From JBGTLA01 sp041744375 (GTDB lineage: Bacteria > Actinomycetota > Acidimicrobiia > Spongiisociales > ZC4RG35), in assembly GCA_041744375.1 (NCBI GenBank), contig JBGTLA010000072.1:1-33953 (forward strand): a stretch of 33,953 bases of DNA. The letters are read 5' to 3'. Every line of letters starts with the position of its first letter. The stretch's first letter is position 1. The translations under genes and the position numbers were made by a program. Of the stretch, positions 1 through 7,937 are shown in pieces. The notes under the pieces were generated by a model, which saw only the letters and a list, made by a program, of their open reading frames with translations, was not told the DNA's origin and ran no database searches.

Positions 1-23
1 CCTCCGCCGGCCGGGCACATCGG

Positions 24-1991
24 TCATGCGTTGGCTCCCCTGGGGCGGCGGGTGCGCCGTCCGGGGGGACGCCCGGCAGGCAGGTTCACCACCCCGGCGA
101 GGTGGGGGAAGGCATGTGTGGTGTGGGGGATTCCCATCGCCTCCACGAAGTGCTCTTGGAATCGCGGCTCCATGGCGGTCTCGATCTTTTCGACCTTGGC
201 CGCCACCTCTTCGATCTCGGTACGGGCGGCGGCGGACAGGAGAGCCATGATGGCGCCACTTCCGGCGGCGTTCCCGGCGCTGGAGACGTGATCCAGGTCA
301 CAGTCGGGGATGAGGCCCAACACCATTGCGTAGAGGGGATCGATGTGGCTGCCGAACGCCCCGGCCAGTCGGACCTCATCGACGGTCTCGACTTCGAGAT
401 GGTCCATGAGGAGGCGCGTTCCGGCATAGAGGGCCGCCTTGGCCAATTGGATGGCCCGCACGTCGTTCTGGGTGACGAACATCTCCGGGTCATCCCAAAG
501 ACGATACGACACGGTTCGCCCGTCGGCCACGAGACGGTCCCCGGAACCCGCGATGGTTCCGTCGGTGGTGAGGATTCCGGCGAGGAGCATCTCTGCCACC
601 ACCTCGATGATGCCCGAACCACAGATCCCGGTCACTCCGGTCGACCCGAGGTCTTCGGCAAACCCGGGCTCATCCGACCACTTGTCTGAGCCGATCACTT
701 TGATCCTGGGCTCGAGAGTCTCCGAGTCGATGCGAACTCTTTCGATCGCTCCCGTGGTGGCCCGCTGGCCCGCCGAGATCTGGGCACCTTCGAAGGCGGG
801 TCCGGTCGGACTCGAGGCCGCAAGCAGGCGGGTGCTACTACCCAAGACGATCTCGGCGTTGGTGCCCACGTCGACGAGGAGTTGGAGATTGTCCCGTCGG
901 TGAGGGCCCTCGGACAAGACTGCTCCCATGGTGTCGGCGCCTACATGGCCGGCCACCAACGGAAGGACGAACAGGCGGGCGCCCGGGTGAACCTCAAGTT
1001 GGATGTGAGAGGCTGGGAGATCGAGGGAGTCGTCCACGATCGGGGCAAACGGTGCTCCGCCGAGGGGAGTGGGGTCGATTCCCAAGAGCAAGTGGTGCAT
1101 GATGGGGTTGCCCACCACGGTCACGTCCAGGATCTCGTGCCGACGCACATCGGCTTCGGCGGCGAGCTCGCCGACGAGTTCGTCGATAGCCCTTCTGACC
1201 GCCTGGGTCATTGCGACGGCGCCCTCCGGTTCCATCATCACGTACGACACCCGGCTCATGAGGTCCTCACCGAAGCGAATCTGGGGGTTCATCGTCCCCG
1301 ACGACGCCAGCACCCGACCCGTGAACAGGTTGCACAGATGCCCGGCGATCGTGGTCGACCCCACATCGAAAGCCACCCCAAACGCCCTATCCCAAAACCC
1401 CGGCCATGCTGCCACCACCCGGGTGCGGTTGTGGACGGCGACCGTAATCGCCCAATCACCCTCCAGGAGGGAGTCGTGCACGGACCCGATCACCAAGGGG
1501 TCGAAGGAGAGACCGGTCAGATTCCAATCGGCCTCGAGAGCGTTGGCGACCCGACGCAGGTCCGAGGCGGCATCGACGAGAGACGGCGGTGGCACGACAA
1601 CGTAGTGGAGTCGGATGACCGGGTCGATGGGGAAGTCCGACACCTCCGGGCGCTTGCGGACCACCTGACGATGGACTTGGCTCTCGGCGGGCACGTCCAC
1701 CACCACGTCGCCTTCGATCGTGACGGCGCACCCCAGTCTGCGGCCCGCCACGAGCGGCCTCCGGCCCCGATAGTCGAGCTCGGTCGTCCCGGGTGGTGAG
1801 AAAGCGGCGGCAGTCGCAGGAATGGCGGGGGCGGAGCCTTGCTCGACCTGGCAGCGGCCACAGATTCCTCGTCCGCCGCACACGGAGTCGAGGTCGACTC
1901 CGAGACGGCGTGCAGCATCGAGAACTGTGGTGCCGGTGGGTACCACGCCACGCCGTCCCGAGGGTTCGAAGACGACCCGGCGGTCGCTCAT
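24..1991 (-). CDS. RACo-type corrinoid activator, 2Fe-2S + DUF4445 ASKHA ATPase
   Basis: 655 aa, the usual length for ATP-dependent reductive activators of corrinoid proteins (RACo/RamA-like, DUF4445). These enzymes re-reduce the accidentally oxidised Co(II) cofactor to Co(I). Seen: an N-terminal plant-type 2Fe-2S ferredoxin domain with C38-x5-C44-x2-C47 and C88, a linker, then an actin-like ATPase with VAFDVGSTT and LLVDVGTNAEIVLG phosphate-binding segments and a GICGSGIIEVVAEML element. The tail (about 15 residues, Arg/Pro/Gly rich) is not family-like. The ATG overlaps the stop of the upstream methyltransferase gene by 4 bases (ATGA), so it is the last gene of the corrinoid operon. Its partner is presumably the corrinoid protein at 3781-4473. 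Family assignment is firm; the partner is inferred from context. Confidence 0.93.
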   Translation of the reverse strand: MSDRRVVFEPSGRRGVVPTGTTVLDAARRLGVDLDSVCGGRGICGRCQVEQGSAPAIPATAAAFSPPGTTELDYRGRRPLVAGRRLGCAVTIEGDVVVDVPAESQVHRQVVRKRPEVSDFPIDPVIRLHYVVVPPPSLVDAASDLRRVANALEADWNLTGLSFDPLVIGSVHDSLLEGDWAITVAVHNRTRVVAAWPGFWDRAFGVAFDVGSTTIAGHLCNLFTGRVLASSGTMNPQIRFGEDLMSRVSYVMMEPEGAVAMTQAVRRAIDELVGELAAEADVRRHEILDVTVVGNPIMHHLLLGIDPTPLGGAPFAPIVDDSLDLPASHIQLEVHPGARLFVLPLVAGHVGADTMGAVLSEGPHRRDNLQLLVDVGTNAEIVLGSSTRLLAASSPTGPAFEGAQISAGQRATTGAIERVRIDSETLEPRIKVIGSDKWSDEPGFAEDLGSTGVTGICGSGIIEVVAEMLLAGILTTDGTIAGSGDRLVADGRTVSYRLWDDPEMFVTQNDVRAIQLAKAALYAGTRLLMDHLEVETVDEVRLAGAFGSHIDPLYAMVLGLIPDCDLDHVSSAGNAAGSGAIMALLSAAARTEIEEVAAKVEKIETAMEPRFQEHFVEAMGIPHTTHAFPHLAGVVNLPAGRPPGRRTRRPRGANA

Positions 1992-2908
1992 GACCCGGTG
2001 GGCGCCCGGCGGCTACGGCTGCCTCCTCGCCGTCCCGACGCGGCTTGGGAGCCGGCGTCGTTACCCGGCTGGCGGTAGCGTCGAATCCAGGAGGCGCAGT
2101 CGGGGTCACGGCCCGTGAGCACGTCGGCGGCCTTCACGGCCTGAATGATCTCCGGCTCCAGCGGATTGGTGATGGCCGAGGTGAGTCCCGCTCCGATCGC
2201 CATTGCCAGGAAGGCAGAGTTGATTCCGGCCCGGTTCGGGAGTCCGAAGCTGACATTTGACGCACCACACGTCGTGTTCACCCGTAGCTCGTCATGCAGT
2301 CTCCTGAGGAGATGGAGGACCTGTCGTCCGGCCCCTCGCATCGCCCCGATCGGCATGACCAGTGGGTCGACTATCACGTCTGCCGGGTTGATGCCGTGGT
2401 CGACTGCCCGAGAGACGATCTTCTGGGCGATGCCGAAGCGCACGTCGGGGTCTTCGGAGATGCCGGTCTCGTCATTGGTGATAGCCACAACGGCTGCGCC
2501 ATGCCTGGCGACGAGGGGGAGGACGCGCTCCAGCGATTCATCTTCGCCCGTCACCGAGTTGACGAGCGCCTTGCCCTCATAGGCGGACAATCCAGCATCG
2601 AGAGCAGGGATGATCGACGAATCGATCGAAAGCGGAACGTCGACCAGCGACTGCACCAATTTGACCGTGGCGGCGAGGATGGCCGCCTCGTCGGCGAGAG
2701 GAATACCGGCGTTGATGTCGAGCATCTGCGCCCCTGCCGCCACCTGGGCAATGGCGTCGGCCTCCACCCGGCTGAAGTCACCGGTTTTCATCTCTTCGGC
2801 CAGCAGTTTGCGGCCCGTCGGGTTGATGCGCTCGCCGATGACAACGAACGGTCGCTCGAAGCCGATCACCACCTCACGGGTCGGCGAGCTGAGCACGGTG
2901 TCGGTCAT
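1988..2908 (-). CDS. Methyltetrahydrofolate:corrinoid methyltransferase (MtgA-like)
   Basis: 306 aa pterin-binding-family TIM barrel. Seen: FVVIGERINPTGRK near the N-terminus, MLDINAG (the strand-end Asp/Asn that holds the pterin), PLSIDSS, VNSVTGED and NTTCGASNVSFGLPNR, all typical of MtgA/MtvA/AcsE/MetH pterin domains. Known role: transfer of a methyl group between the corrinoid protein and THF; here probably methyl-Co(III) to THF during demethylation. The open frame extends upstream to 3166, but that part overlaps the preceding gene and has no family similarity. I chose the ATG at 2908 because it follows AGGT and forms an ATGA overlap with the upstream gene's stop. The last 35 or so residues are Arg/Gly rich and non-conserved. 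The stop overlaps the RACo start. Confidence 0.9.
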   Translation of the reverse strand: MTDTVLSSPTREVVIGFERPFVVIGERINPTGRKLLAEEMKTGDFSRVEADAIAQVAAGAQMLDINAGIPLADEAAILAATVKLVQSLVDVPLSIDSSIIPALDAGLSAYEGKALVNSVTGEDESLERVLPLVARHGAAVVAITNDETGISEDPDVRFGIAQKIVSRAVDHGINPADVIVDPLVMPIGAMRGAGRQVLHLLRRLHDELRVNTTCGASNVSFGLPNRAGINSAFLAMAIGAGLTSAITNPLEPEIIQAVKAADVLTGRDPDCASWIRRYRQPGNDAGSQAASGRRGGSRSRRAPTGS

Positions 2909-3180
2909 GGTGACCTGCCGTGGTTGCGCACGAGGGTGTCGAGGACGTCGTCGGTCATCTCGGTCGCCAGCCGCCCGGCCAACGCGGCCGCGTCGCTCTC
3001 TCCTGCGAGAGGGACCTTGTGCCACTCGGCCATGTACTCGTCGGAGCCGATCAGGCCTGCCCGGGTCGCGGCGCGGTCGATAGCCTCCTGGAACCGATCC
3101 GGGAGAATGGTGCGCTCGGCTCTTCGTCCCTGGCCCGAGACGACCTGGGCTGGGATGTCGCGCCAATAGATGACCGTCAT
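2905..3180 (-). CDS. Virulence_fact-family small protein
   Basis: 91 aa. It starts MTVIYWRDIPAQVV and continues with RTILPDRFQEAIDRAA and a SDEYMAEW segment, which match what I remember of the Pfam 'Virulence factor' family (PF13769), a poorly characterised family often next to corrinoid methyltransferase and DUF1638 genes in proteobacteria and actinobacteria. No signal peptide or membrane segment is visible, so it is probably cytoplasmic. The start lies 5 bases after the DUF1638 stop and the stop overlaps the methyltransferase start (ATGA), so its expression is translationally tied to the corrinoid pathway. The biochemical role is unknown; the family name reflects an old annotation and should not be taken as a sign of pathogenicity. 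Confidence 0.75.
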   Translation of the reverse strand: MTVIYWRDIPAQVVSGQGRRAERTILPDRFQEAIDRAATRAGLIGSDEYMAEWHKVPLAGESDAAALAGRLATEMTDDVLDTLVRNHGRSP

Positions 3181-3185
3181 CCCGC

Positions 3186-3791
3186 TCACGCTCGCGCCGC
3201 CTGACGGATCAGCACGGGTTCCAGATCGCCGTACCCGACCTGCTCGCAAACGAAGGCCAACCCCAGGCGGTCGGCCGCTGCGGCGGCTCGGGCAACCAAG
3301 TCGGGGTCGTCGACCTGGGCCAGGTAGACCACCCGGGTGTAGTTGCCGAAGTAGTCGTCCCGCAGCTGCGGCCAACGATCCAAGCCCAGTCCCTGCCACA
3401 CGAGCCGATCGAAGTGGCGGACGAGGAAGTCTGTCAGGTAAAAAGTGGTGGGCTCCGCATCGTGGAGGGCGGCGAAGTTGGTGGCCCCGGCCAGGAACTC
3501 GTAGCAGTGGGCACCTCTCAACCGTTCCACGCCGTGGCGCTCCAGGACGACGTCGAGCAGCCCGCCTGTGCCGCAGTCTCCGTACGCCACGAAGATGTGC
3601 TCGTAGTCGGCGCGTCCGGCGACGATTCGCTCTTCGACGGCAGCGGGAATGAGAGAAGGGGTGTTGTGGTAGCGGGCAGGGAGGCAGGTGACCTCGATTC
3701 CGTCGAGCCCGTGGCGGGAGACTATGTCGAGAAGTTCGCGAGCCATCGCCCCACAGCCGATGACGAGAACACGTGGGGCGTCAACCGGCAC
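3186..3791 (-). CDS. DUF1638 family protein
   Basis: 201 aa with a GTG start at 3791, 11 bases inside the end of the corrinoid gene. An upstream ATG at 3842 would cause a 62-base overlap and add non-family residues. Seen: VLVIGCGAMARELL at the N-terminus (Rossmann-like glycine loop with a Cys), VAYGDCGTGGLLD in the middle and HCYEFLAG shortly after. The conserved Cys/His/Asp pattern suggests a metal or cofactor site. DUF1638 genes commonly sit with MtgA-like and corrinoid genes; the function is not established. Position between the corrinoid protein and the methyltransferase suggests a role in corrinoid loading, maturation or methyl transfer, but that is only guilt by association. Confidence 0.82.
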   Translation of the reverse strand: MPVDAPRVLVIGCGAMARELLDIVSRHGLDGIEVTCLPARYHNTPSLIPAAVEERIVAGRADYEHIFVAYGDCGTGGLLDVVLERHGVERLRGAHCYEFLAGATNFAALHDAEPTTFYLTDFLVRHFDRLVWQGLGLDRWPQLRDDYFGNYTRVVYLAQVDDPDLVARAAAAADRLGLAFVCEQVGYGDLEPVLIRQAARA

Positions 3792-4473
3792 CGCGTCGCG
3801 CTCCCACCAACTGTTTGGCAGTCTCGGCCGCCACCGCCGCATCCCGGCAGTAGGCGTCGGCCCCCACGGCCTTGCCGAACTCTTCGTTGAGGGGGGCGCC
3901 GCCCACCAGGACGATGTAGTCGTCGCGGATTCCCTTTTCCACCATGGTGTCGATGACCACTTTCATGTACGGCATGGTGGTGGTGAGAAGTGCCGACATG
4001 CCCAGGATGTCAGGTTGGTGCTCGTCGAGAGCTTGGATGTACTCCTCGACGTCGGTGTTGATGCCGAGGTCGATGACCTCGAACCCGGCGCCTTCGAGCA
4101 TCATCCCGACCAGGTTCTTGCCGATGTCGTGAATGTCGCCCTTGACCGTGCCGATCACGATCTTGCCGACGGTTTCGGCTCCGGTCTCGGCGAGCAGCGG
4201 GCGCAGGATCGCCATCCCGGCCTTCATGGAGTTGGCAGCGAGGAGCACTTCGGGAACGAAGAGGATCCCGTCGCGAAAATCGATGCCGACAATGCGCATC
4301 CCCTCGACCAAAGCGTCGTTGAGAACCCGCTGGGCCGACCACCCGCGCTCGAGGAGGATGTTGGTCCCGGTGACGATCTCGTCGGCGAGGCCGTCGTAGA
4401 GATCGTCGTGCATTTGAGTGACGAGGTCGTCGTCGCCGAGGCTGGAGAGATCGAGCTCTTCTTCTTCACTCAT
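3781..4473 (-). CDS. Corrinoid (B12-binding) methyl-carrier protein, MttC/MtgC-like
   Basis: 230 aa, the usual size of MtaC/MttC-type carriers. Seen: a helical cap domain (residues about 15-100, with GIDFRDGILFVPEVLLAA), then the B12 domain with the His-on motif D113-x-H115-x2-G118, S160-x-L162 and G191-G192. His115 should be the lower cobalt ligand. It would be methylated by the MttB-family protein at 21973 and demethylated by the MtgA-like enzyme. The ATG at 4473 is chosen because GGGAGG lies at the proper distance; 20 further upstream codons are open but run through the promoter/operator. First gene of the operon. Confidence 0.93.
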   Translation of the reverse strand: MSEEEELDLSSLGDDDLVTQMHDDLYDGLADEIVTGTNILLERGWSAQRVLNDALVEGMRIVGIDFRDGILFVPEVLLAANSMKAGMAILRPLLAETGAETVGKIVIGTVKGDIHDIGKNLVGMMLEGAGFEVIDLGINTDVEEYIQALDEHQPDILGMSALLTTTMPYMKVVIDTMVEKGIRDDYIVLVGGAPLNEEFGKAVGADAYCRDAAVAAETAKQLVGARRGAG

Positions 4474-4500
4474 GACAGTCACCTCCCTCCCGAGAGGTTC

Positions 4501-4531
4501 CACGATACGGAACGATGTCGAATGACGGAAC
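4501..4531 (-). promoter_or_regulatory. Tandem IclR-type operator of the corrinoid operon
   Basis: Two CGGAAC half-sites start at 4508 and 4526, 18 bases apart. The first sits in CACGATACGGAACGAT (4501-4516), whose exact reverse complement occurs at 4628-4643 on the other side of the divergent region. The array overlaps the -10 box and likely transcription start of the minus promoter, which suits repression. The binding protein is inferred to be the IclR regulator at 28829. Confidence 0.7.
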
Positions 4532-4558
4532 ACTATCCTCGGCAGGGCCGATTGTCCA
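4530..4558 (-). promoter_or_regulatory. Candidate promoter of the corrinoid operon
   Basis: On the minus strand TGGACA (4558-4553) is followed after 17 bases by TAGTGT (4535-4530). The -35 match is good and the -10 is moderate. The same TGGACA hexamer appears in the mirror-image promoter for the divergent operon, and in both cases the operator begins at the -10 box. Confidence 0.5.
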
Positions 4559-4581
4559 GCGCTGGTGGGCCCCAGCCGCGG

Positions 4582-4611
4582 TGGACAGGACTAGCCCGGT
4601 CACGGTATTCT
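4582..4611 (+). promoter_or_regulatory. Candidate promoter of the dehydrogenase-ETF operon
   Basis: TGGACA (4582-4587), an 18-base spacer, then TATTCT (4606-4611). The first operator half-site begins at the end of the -10 box. This leaves a leader of about 50 bases before the GTG at 4669. Confidence 0.55.
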
Positions 4612-4643
4612 CGTTCCGCTATACAGCATCGTTCCGTATCGTG
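4610..4643 (+). promoter_or_regulatory. Tandem IclR-type operator of the dehydrogenase-ETF operon
   Basis: GTTCCG half-sites at 4613 and 4631, again 18 bases apart, in CTCGTTCCGCTAT and ATCGTTCCGTATCGTG. The array mirrors the one at 4501-4531, so both divergent promoters would be controlled together. The same CTCGTTCCG...GCATCGTTCC order with 18-base spacing recurs on the minus strand at 11331-11356. Confidence 0.7.
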
Positions 4644-4668
4644 GTACAACTTTTCCTGAGGAGGAACA

Positions 4669-7176
4669 GTGAGTGATCTCCCGAGCCAGGCCCGCGTGGT
4701 TGTCATCGGTGCTGGGATCGTCGGCAACGCGGTGGTGGGTCATCTGGCCGAGTTGGGGTGGCGGGAGATCGTTCAGGTGGACAAGGGACCGTTGCCGAAT
4801 CCGGGAGGTTCGACAGGGCACGCTTCGAATTTCATCTTCCCGGTAGATCACGGCAAGGAGATGGCTGCTCTCACCCGGGATTCGCAGCTGCAATACGCCG
4901 AGATGGGGGTCAACACGATGTGTGGGGGGATCGAGGTGGCCCGGACCCCCGAGCGGATGGAGGAGCTGCGCCGGCGGATGAGTTCGGCCGTCGCCTGGGA
5001 TATTCCGTCGGAGCTGTTGACCCCCGCGGAGGTCAAAGAGAAGGTTCCTTTCATCGACGAATCGGTGATTTTGGGCGGTTTCTACACCCCGTCGGTGTCG
5101 GTGGTCGACTCGTTGCGGGCGGGGACGATCTTTCGGGAGCGGGCCCAGGCTGTGGGGGCACTGGTCACGGTTCCCAACACCGAGGTGACCGACGTGGAGG
5201 TGGAGGACGGTCGGGTGGTGGCGGTGGTGACCGATCGGGGTCGGGTCGAGACAGGGCTGGTGGTGGTGGCGTGTGGGGTGTGGGCACCGAGGATCGCTGA
5301 GATGGCGGGGGCGACGATCCCGTTGGTGCCGGCGGTTCACCAGATGATCGATGTCGGCCCGATACCCGTCTTGGGGGAGACGGGTAACGAGATCGGCTAT
5401 CCGATCGTGCGGGACATGGACACGTTCATGTACGAGCGGCAGACGGCGGGTTCGATGGAGGTGGGTTCGTATGCCCACCGGCCGATCTTCCACCATCCTG
5501 ACGAGATACCGTCGATCGATGAGGCTCGTCTGTCTCCGACCGAGTTGCCGTTCACGGCCGACGATTTCGATCCCCAGCTGGAGGATGCGCTCGAGTTGAT
5601 GCCCGACATCTTGGAGGGGGCCGAGATCAAGTACGCCATCAACGGGTTGTTGTCGCTCACGCCCGACGGGATGCCCTTGTTGGGTGAGACGGTCGAGGTG
5701 AAGGGTCTGTGGGCGGCGGCGGCGGTGTGGATCAAGGAGGGCCCGGGGGTGGGGCGGCTGATCGCCGAGTGGATGACGCACGGGTATCCCGAGATCGACC
5801 CCCATCAGTCTGATGTTGCCCGTTTCTACGACTACGCCCGGACTGAGCATCATGTCCGGGCCCGCTGTTCGGAGCATTTCAACAAGACGTACGGCATCGT
5901 CCATCCGCGTGAGCAGTGGGATTCGGAGCGGAACCTGCGCCTGGCCCCGTTCCATGCCCGGACGGAGGCGTTGGGGGCGGTGTATTTCCAGGCCGGTGGA
6001 TGGGAGCGTCCCCATTGGTATGAGTCGAACGCCTCCTTGGTGGAAGCCTACGGCGTGGCGGACCGTCCCCACGAGTGGGATCGCCGTTGGTGGTCGCCGA
6101 TCAGCAGCGCTGAGCACCTGGCCATGCGGGATCGGGTGGGCATGGTCGACCTGTCGGCGTTTGTGGTGTTCGATGTGACCGGGCCCGGGGTGGTCGACTA
6201 TATCCAACGGATGGCCGTCAACCAGTGCGACCGTCCGGTCGGGTCGGCGATCTACACCCCCATCCTGACACCGCACGGCGGTTTTCGTTCCGACCTGACC
6301 ATCATGCGCCTCGGAGACGAGCACTATCGGATCGTGACCGGCGCCTTCGACGGTCCCCGGGACGCGTTCTGGTTTCGATCTCACCTACCTTCGGACGGGT
6401 CGGTCCACTTCGAAGACCGGACCTCTGGGTTCACGACCATTGGTGTGTGGGGCCCGAATGCTCGGGCGTTGGTGTCGTCGCTCACCAACGACGACATCTC
6501 TAACGACGCGTTCGGATACGGCACCACCCGTGAGGTGGTGTTCGGGTCGATCACTGCCCGACTGTTCCGGATCTCGTACGTTGGCGAAGCCGGATGGGAA
6601 GTCTATGTGCCCATCGAACGGGGCACGCAGATGTGGGACATGTTGTGGGAAGAGGGGCAGGCCCACGGCGTCGTTCCCGTGGGGGCGGGGGTGTACGGCA
6701 CCACAGGACGGCTCGAGAAGGGCTACCGGCTCATGGGAGCCGAGTTGGAGTCGGAGTACTCCCCGGTGGAGGCCGGCCTCGACCGCCCCAAGGTGAAGTC
6801 GGCCGACTTCATCGGCAAGGAGTCCTACCTCAAGGCGCGCGAGGACGGTCCGGCGGCCGTCATGTGCACTTTCACGGTCGACGACCACGCCTCCCCCCGC
6901 GACGGGATCGACCGTTTCATGACCGGAGGCGAGCCGATTCTCACCAGTTCTGGTGAGAGGATGGTCGACACCAAGGGACGCCCGTCGTATGTCACCACGG
7001 CGGGAGCAGGACCTTCTCTCGGCAGGTACCTCCTGATGGGATACGTACCCACCGATCAGGCGATCGAGGGCCAGTCTTTCCGGGTTCGGTATATGAACGA
7101 GGACTACCCGATCACCCTGGCCCGGGCCGGTTCTATGCCGCTATTCGACCCGACCGACTCGCGGATGAAGCAATGA
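4669..7176 (+). CDS. FAD/GcvT dimethylglycine or sarcosine dehydrogenase
   Basis: 835 aa with GTG start after GAGGAGG. Seen: an N-terminal DAO-type FAD domain with VVIGAGIVG (residues 11-19) and GGSTGHASN, in which His51 sits where dimethylglycine dehydrogenases bind FAD covalently; the cap/substrate domain to about residue 400; then a GcvT aminomethyltransferase-like half from about 440, with LSAFVVFDVTGPG, a GEAGWEVY segment and a C-terminal barrel. Known chemistry: N-demethylation of dimethylglycine or sarcosine, with the methyl captured as 5,10-methylene-THF in the GcvT half and electrons passed to ETF. The two ETF genes follow directly with an ATGA overlap, which supports an ETF-linked enzyme. 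Which of the two substrates it uses, or whether it uses both, cannot be read from the sequence. Confidence 0.9.
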   Translation: MSDLPSQARVVVIGAGIVGNAVVGHLAELGWREIVQVDKGPLPNPGGSTGHASNFIFPVDHGKEMAALTRDSQLQYAEMGVNTMCGGIEVARTPERMEELRRRMSSAVAWDIPSELLTPAEVKEKVPFIDESVILGGFYTPSVSVVDSLRAGTIFRERAQAVGALVTVPNTEVTDVEVEDGRVVAVVTDRGRVETGLVVVACGVWAPRIAEMAGATIPLVPAVHQMIDVGPIPVLGETGNEIGYPIVRDMDTFMYERQTAGSMEVGSYAHRPIFHHPDEIPSIDEARLSPTELPFTADDFDPQLEDALELMPDILEGAEIKYAINGLLSLTPDGMPLLGETVEVKGLWAAAAVWIKEGPGVGRLIAEWMTHGYPEIDPHQSDVARFYDYARTEHHVRARCSEHFNKTYGIVHPREQWDSERNLRLAPFHARTEALGAVYFQAGGWERPHWYESNASLVEAYGVADRPHEWDRRWWSPISSAEHLAMRDRVGMVDLSAFVVFDVTGPGVVDYIQRMAVNQCDRPVGSAIYTPILTPHGGFRSDLTIMRLGDEHYRIVTGAFDGPRDAFWFRSHLPSDGSVHFEDRTSGFTTIGVWGPNARALVSSLTNDDISNDAFGYGTTREVVFGSITARLFRISYVGEAGWEVYVPIERGTQMWDMLWEEGQAHGVVPVGAGVYGTTGRLEKGYRLMGAELESEYSPVEAGLDRPKVKSADFIGKESYLKAREDGPAAVMCTFTVDDHASPRDGIDRFMTGGEPILTSSGERMVDTKGRPSYVTTAGAGPSLGRYLLMGYVPTDQAIEGQSFRVRYMNEDYPITLARAGSMPLFDPTDSRMKQ

Positions 7177-7937
7177 GGATCGCAGTTTGTGTCAAGCGGG
7201 TACCGGCCCCGGGAGCTCGGATCGTCCTCACACCAGACGGGCGATCGATCGAGGCGGGGCACCTGTCGTTCACGACCAGCCCGCATGAGGAGTGCGCCGT
7301 CGAGGAGGCCCTCAAGATCAAGGAACTCGACGGCGGGACGGTGACCGTTCTCACCCTCGGGCCCCCCGAGGCAGAAGAACAGCTGCGATACGCCGCCTCC
7401 GTCGGTGCCGATGAGGCGGTCCTCGTGCCGACCGACGGCGCCGACATCGACCCCCAGGCTACGGCCGGCGGGTTGTTGAGCGCCATCCGCTCTCTCGAAG
7501 AGGAAGGGGATCGATTCGATCTGATCTTGTTCGGCAACGAATCGGCCGACTCGGGTGGTTTCCAGGTGGGCATCCGGGTGGCTCACGGTCTCGGTCGCCC
7601 GGTAGTGTCTGGAATCAAAGGCATCGAGATCGCCAACGGCGTGGTGGCCGCGCGCCGTGAGGTCGACGCGGGCTTCGAGGTCTACCGAGTCCCGTTGCCG
7701 GCAGTGATCGCGGTAAAAGAAGGCATCAACCTTCCCCGCTATCCGACACTCTCGGGACGTCTCAAGTCCAAGAAACTCGACGTTCGTCGGCATGAGGCGG
7801 AGCTGGTCCCGGGAGGCCAGAGCATGGTTCGACTGACGTCGCCTCCCGAGCAGGTCGTCCACACCGAGGTCCTCGGCCGCGGCCCCGGCTCAGCCACAGA
7901 AGTGGTCGACGTTCTGGAGAGGCTGGGGATCCTGTGA
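7173..7937 (+). CDS. etfB: Electron transfer flavoprotein beta subunit
   Basis: 254 aa, normal length. Seen: MRIAVCVKRVPAP at the N-terminus, PHEECAVEEALKIKE, VTVLTLGPPEAEEQLRYAASVGADEAVLV, FGNESADSGGFQVG and the signature-like LPAVIAVKEGINLPRYPT region. EtfB binds AMP and pairs with EtfA to carry electrons from flavin dehydrogenases to the quinone pool. ATGA overlap with the dehydrogenase gene indicates that this is its dedicated acceptor. No ETF:quinone oxidoreductase gene is visible in the window. Confidence 0.96.
   Translation: MRIAVCVKRVPAPGARIVLTPDGRSIEAGHLSFTTSPHEECAVEEALKIKELDGGTVTVLTLGPPEAEEQLRYAASVGADEAVLVPTDGADIDPQATAGGLLSAIRSLEEEGDRFDLILFGNESADSGGFQVGIRVAHGLGRPVVSGIKGIEIANGVVAARREVDAGFEVYRVPLPAVIAVKEGINLPRYPTLSGRLKSKKLDVRRHEAELVPGGQSMVRLTSPPEQVVHTEVLGRGPGSATEVVDVLERLGIL

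Noticed and set aside
1988..3166. Longer methyltransferase start at 3166
   Set aside because: It would overlap most of the Virulence_fact gene, and the additional residues are not family-like; the ATG at 2908 has an RBS and the ATGA overlap.
4600..6384. Long minus-strand open frame of 594 codons opposite the dehydrogenase
   Set aside because: His/Arg/Pro-rich translation without any recognisable motif; it is the antisense shadow of a well-supported gene in GC-rich DNA.
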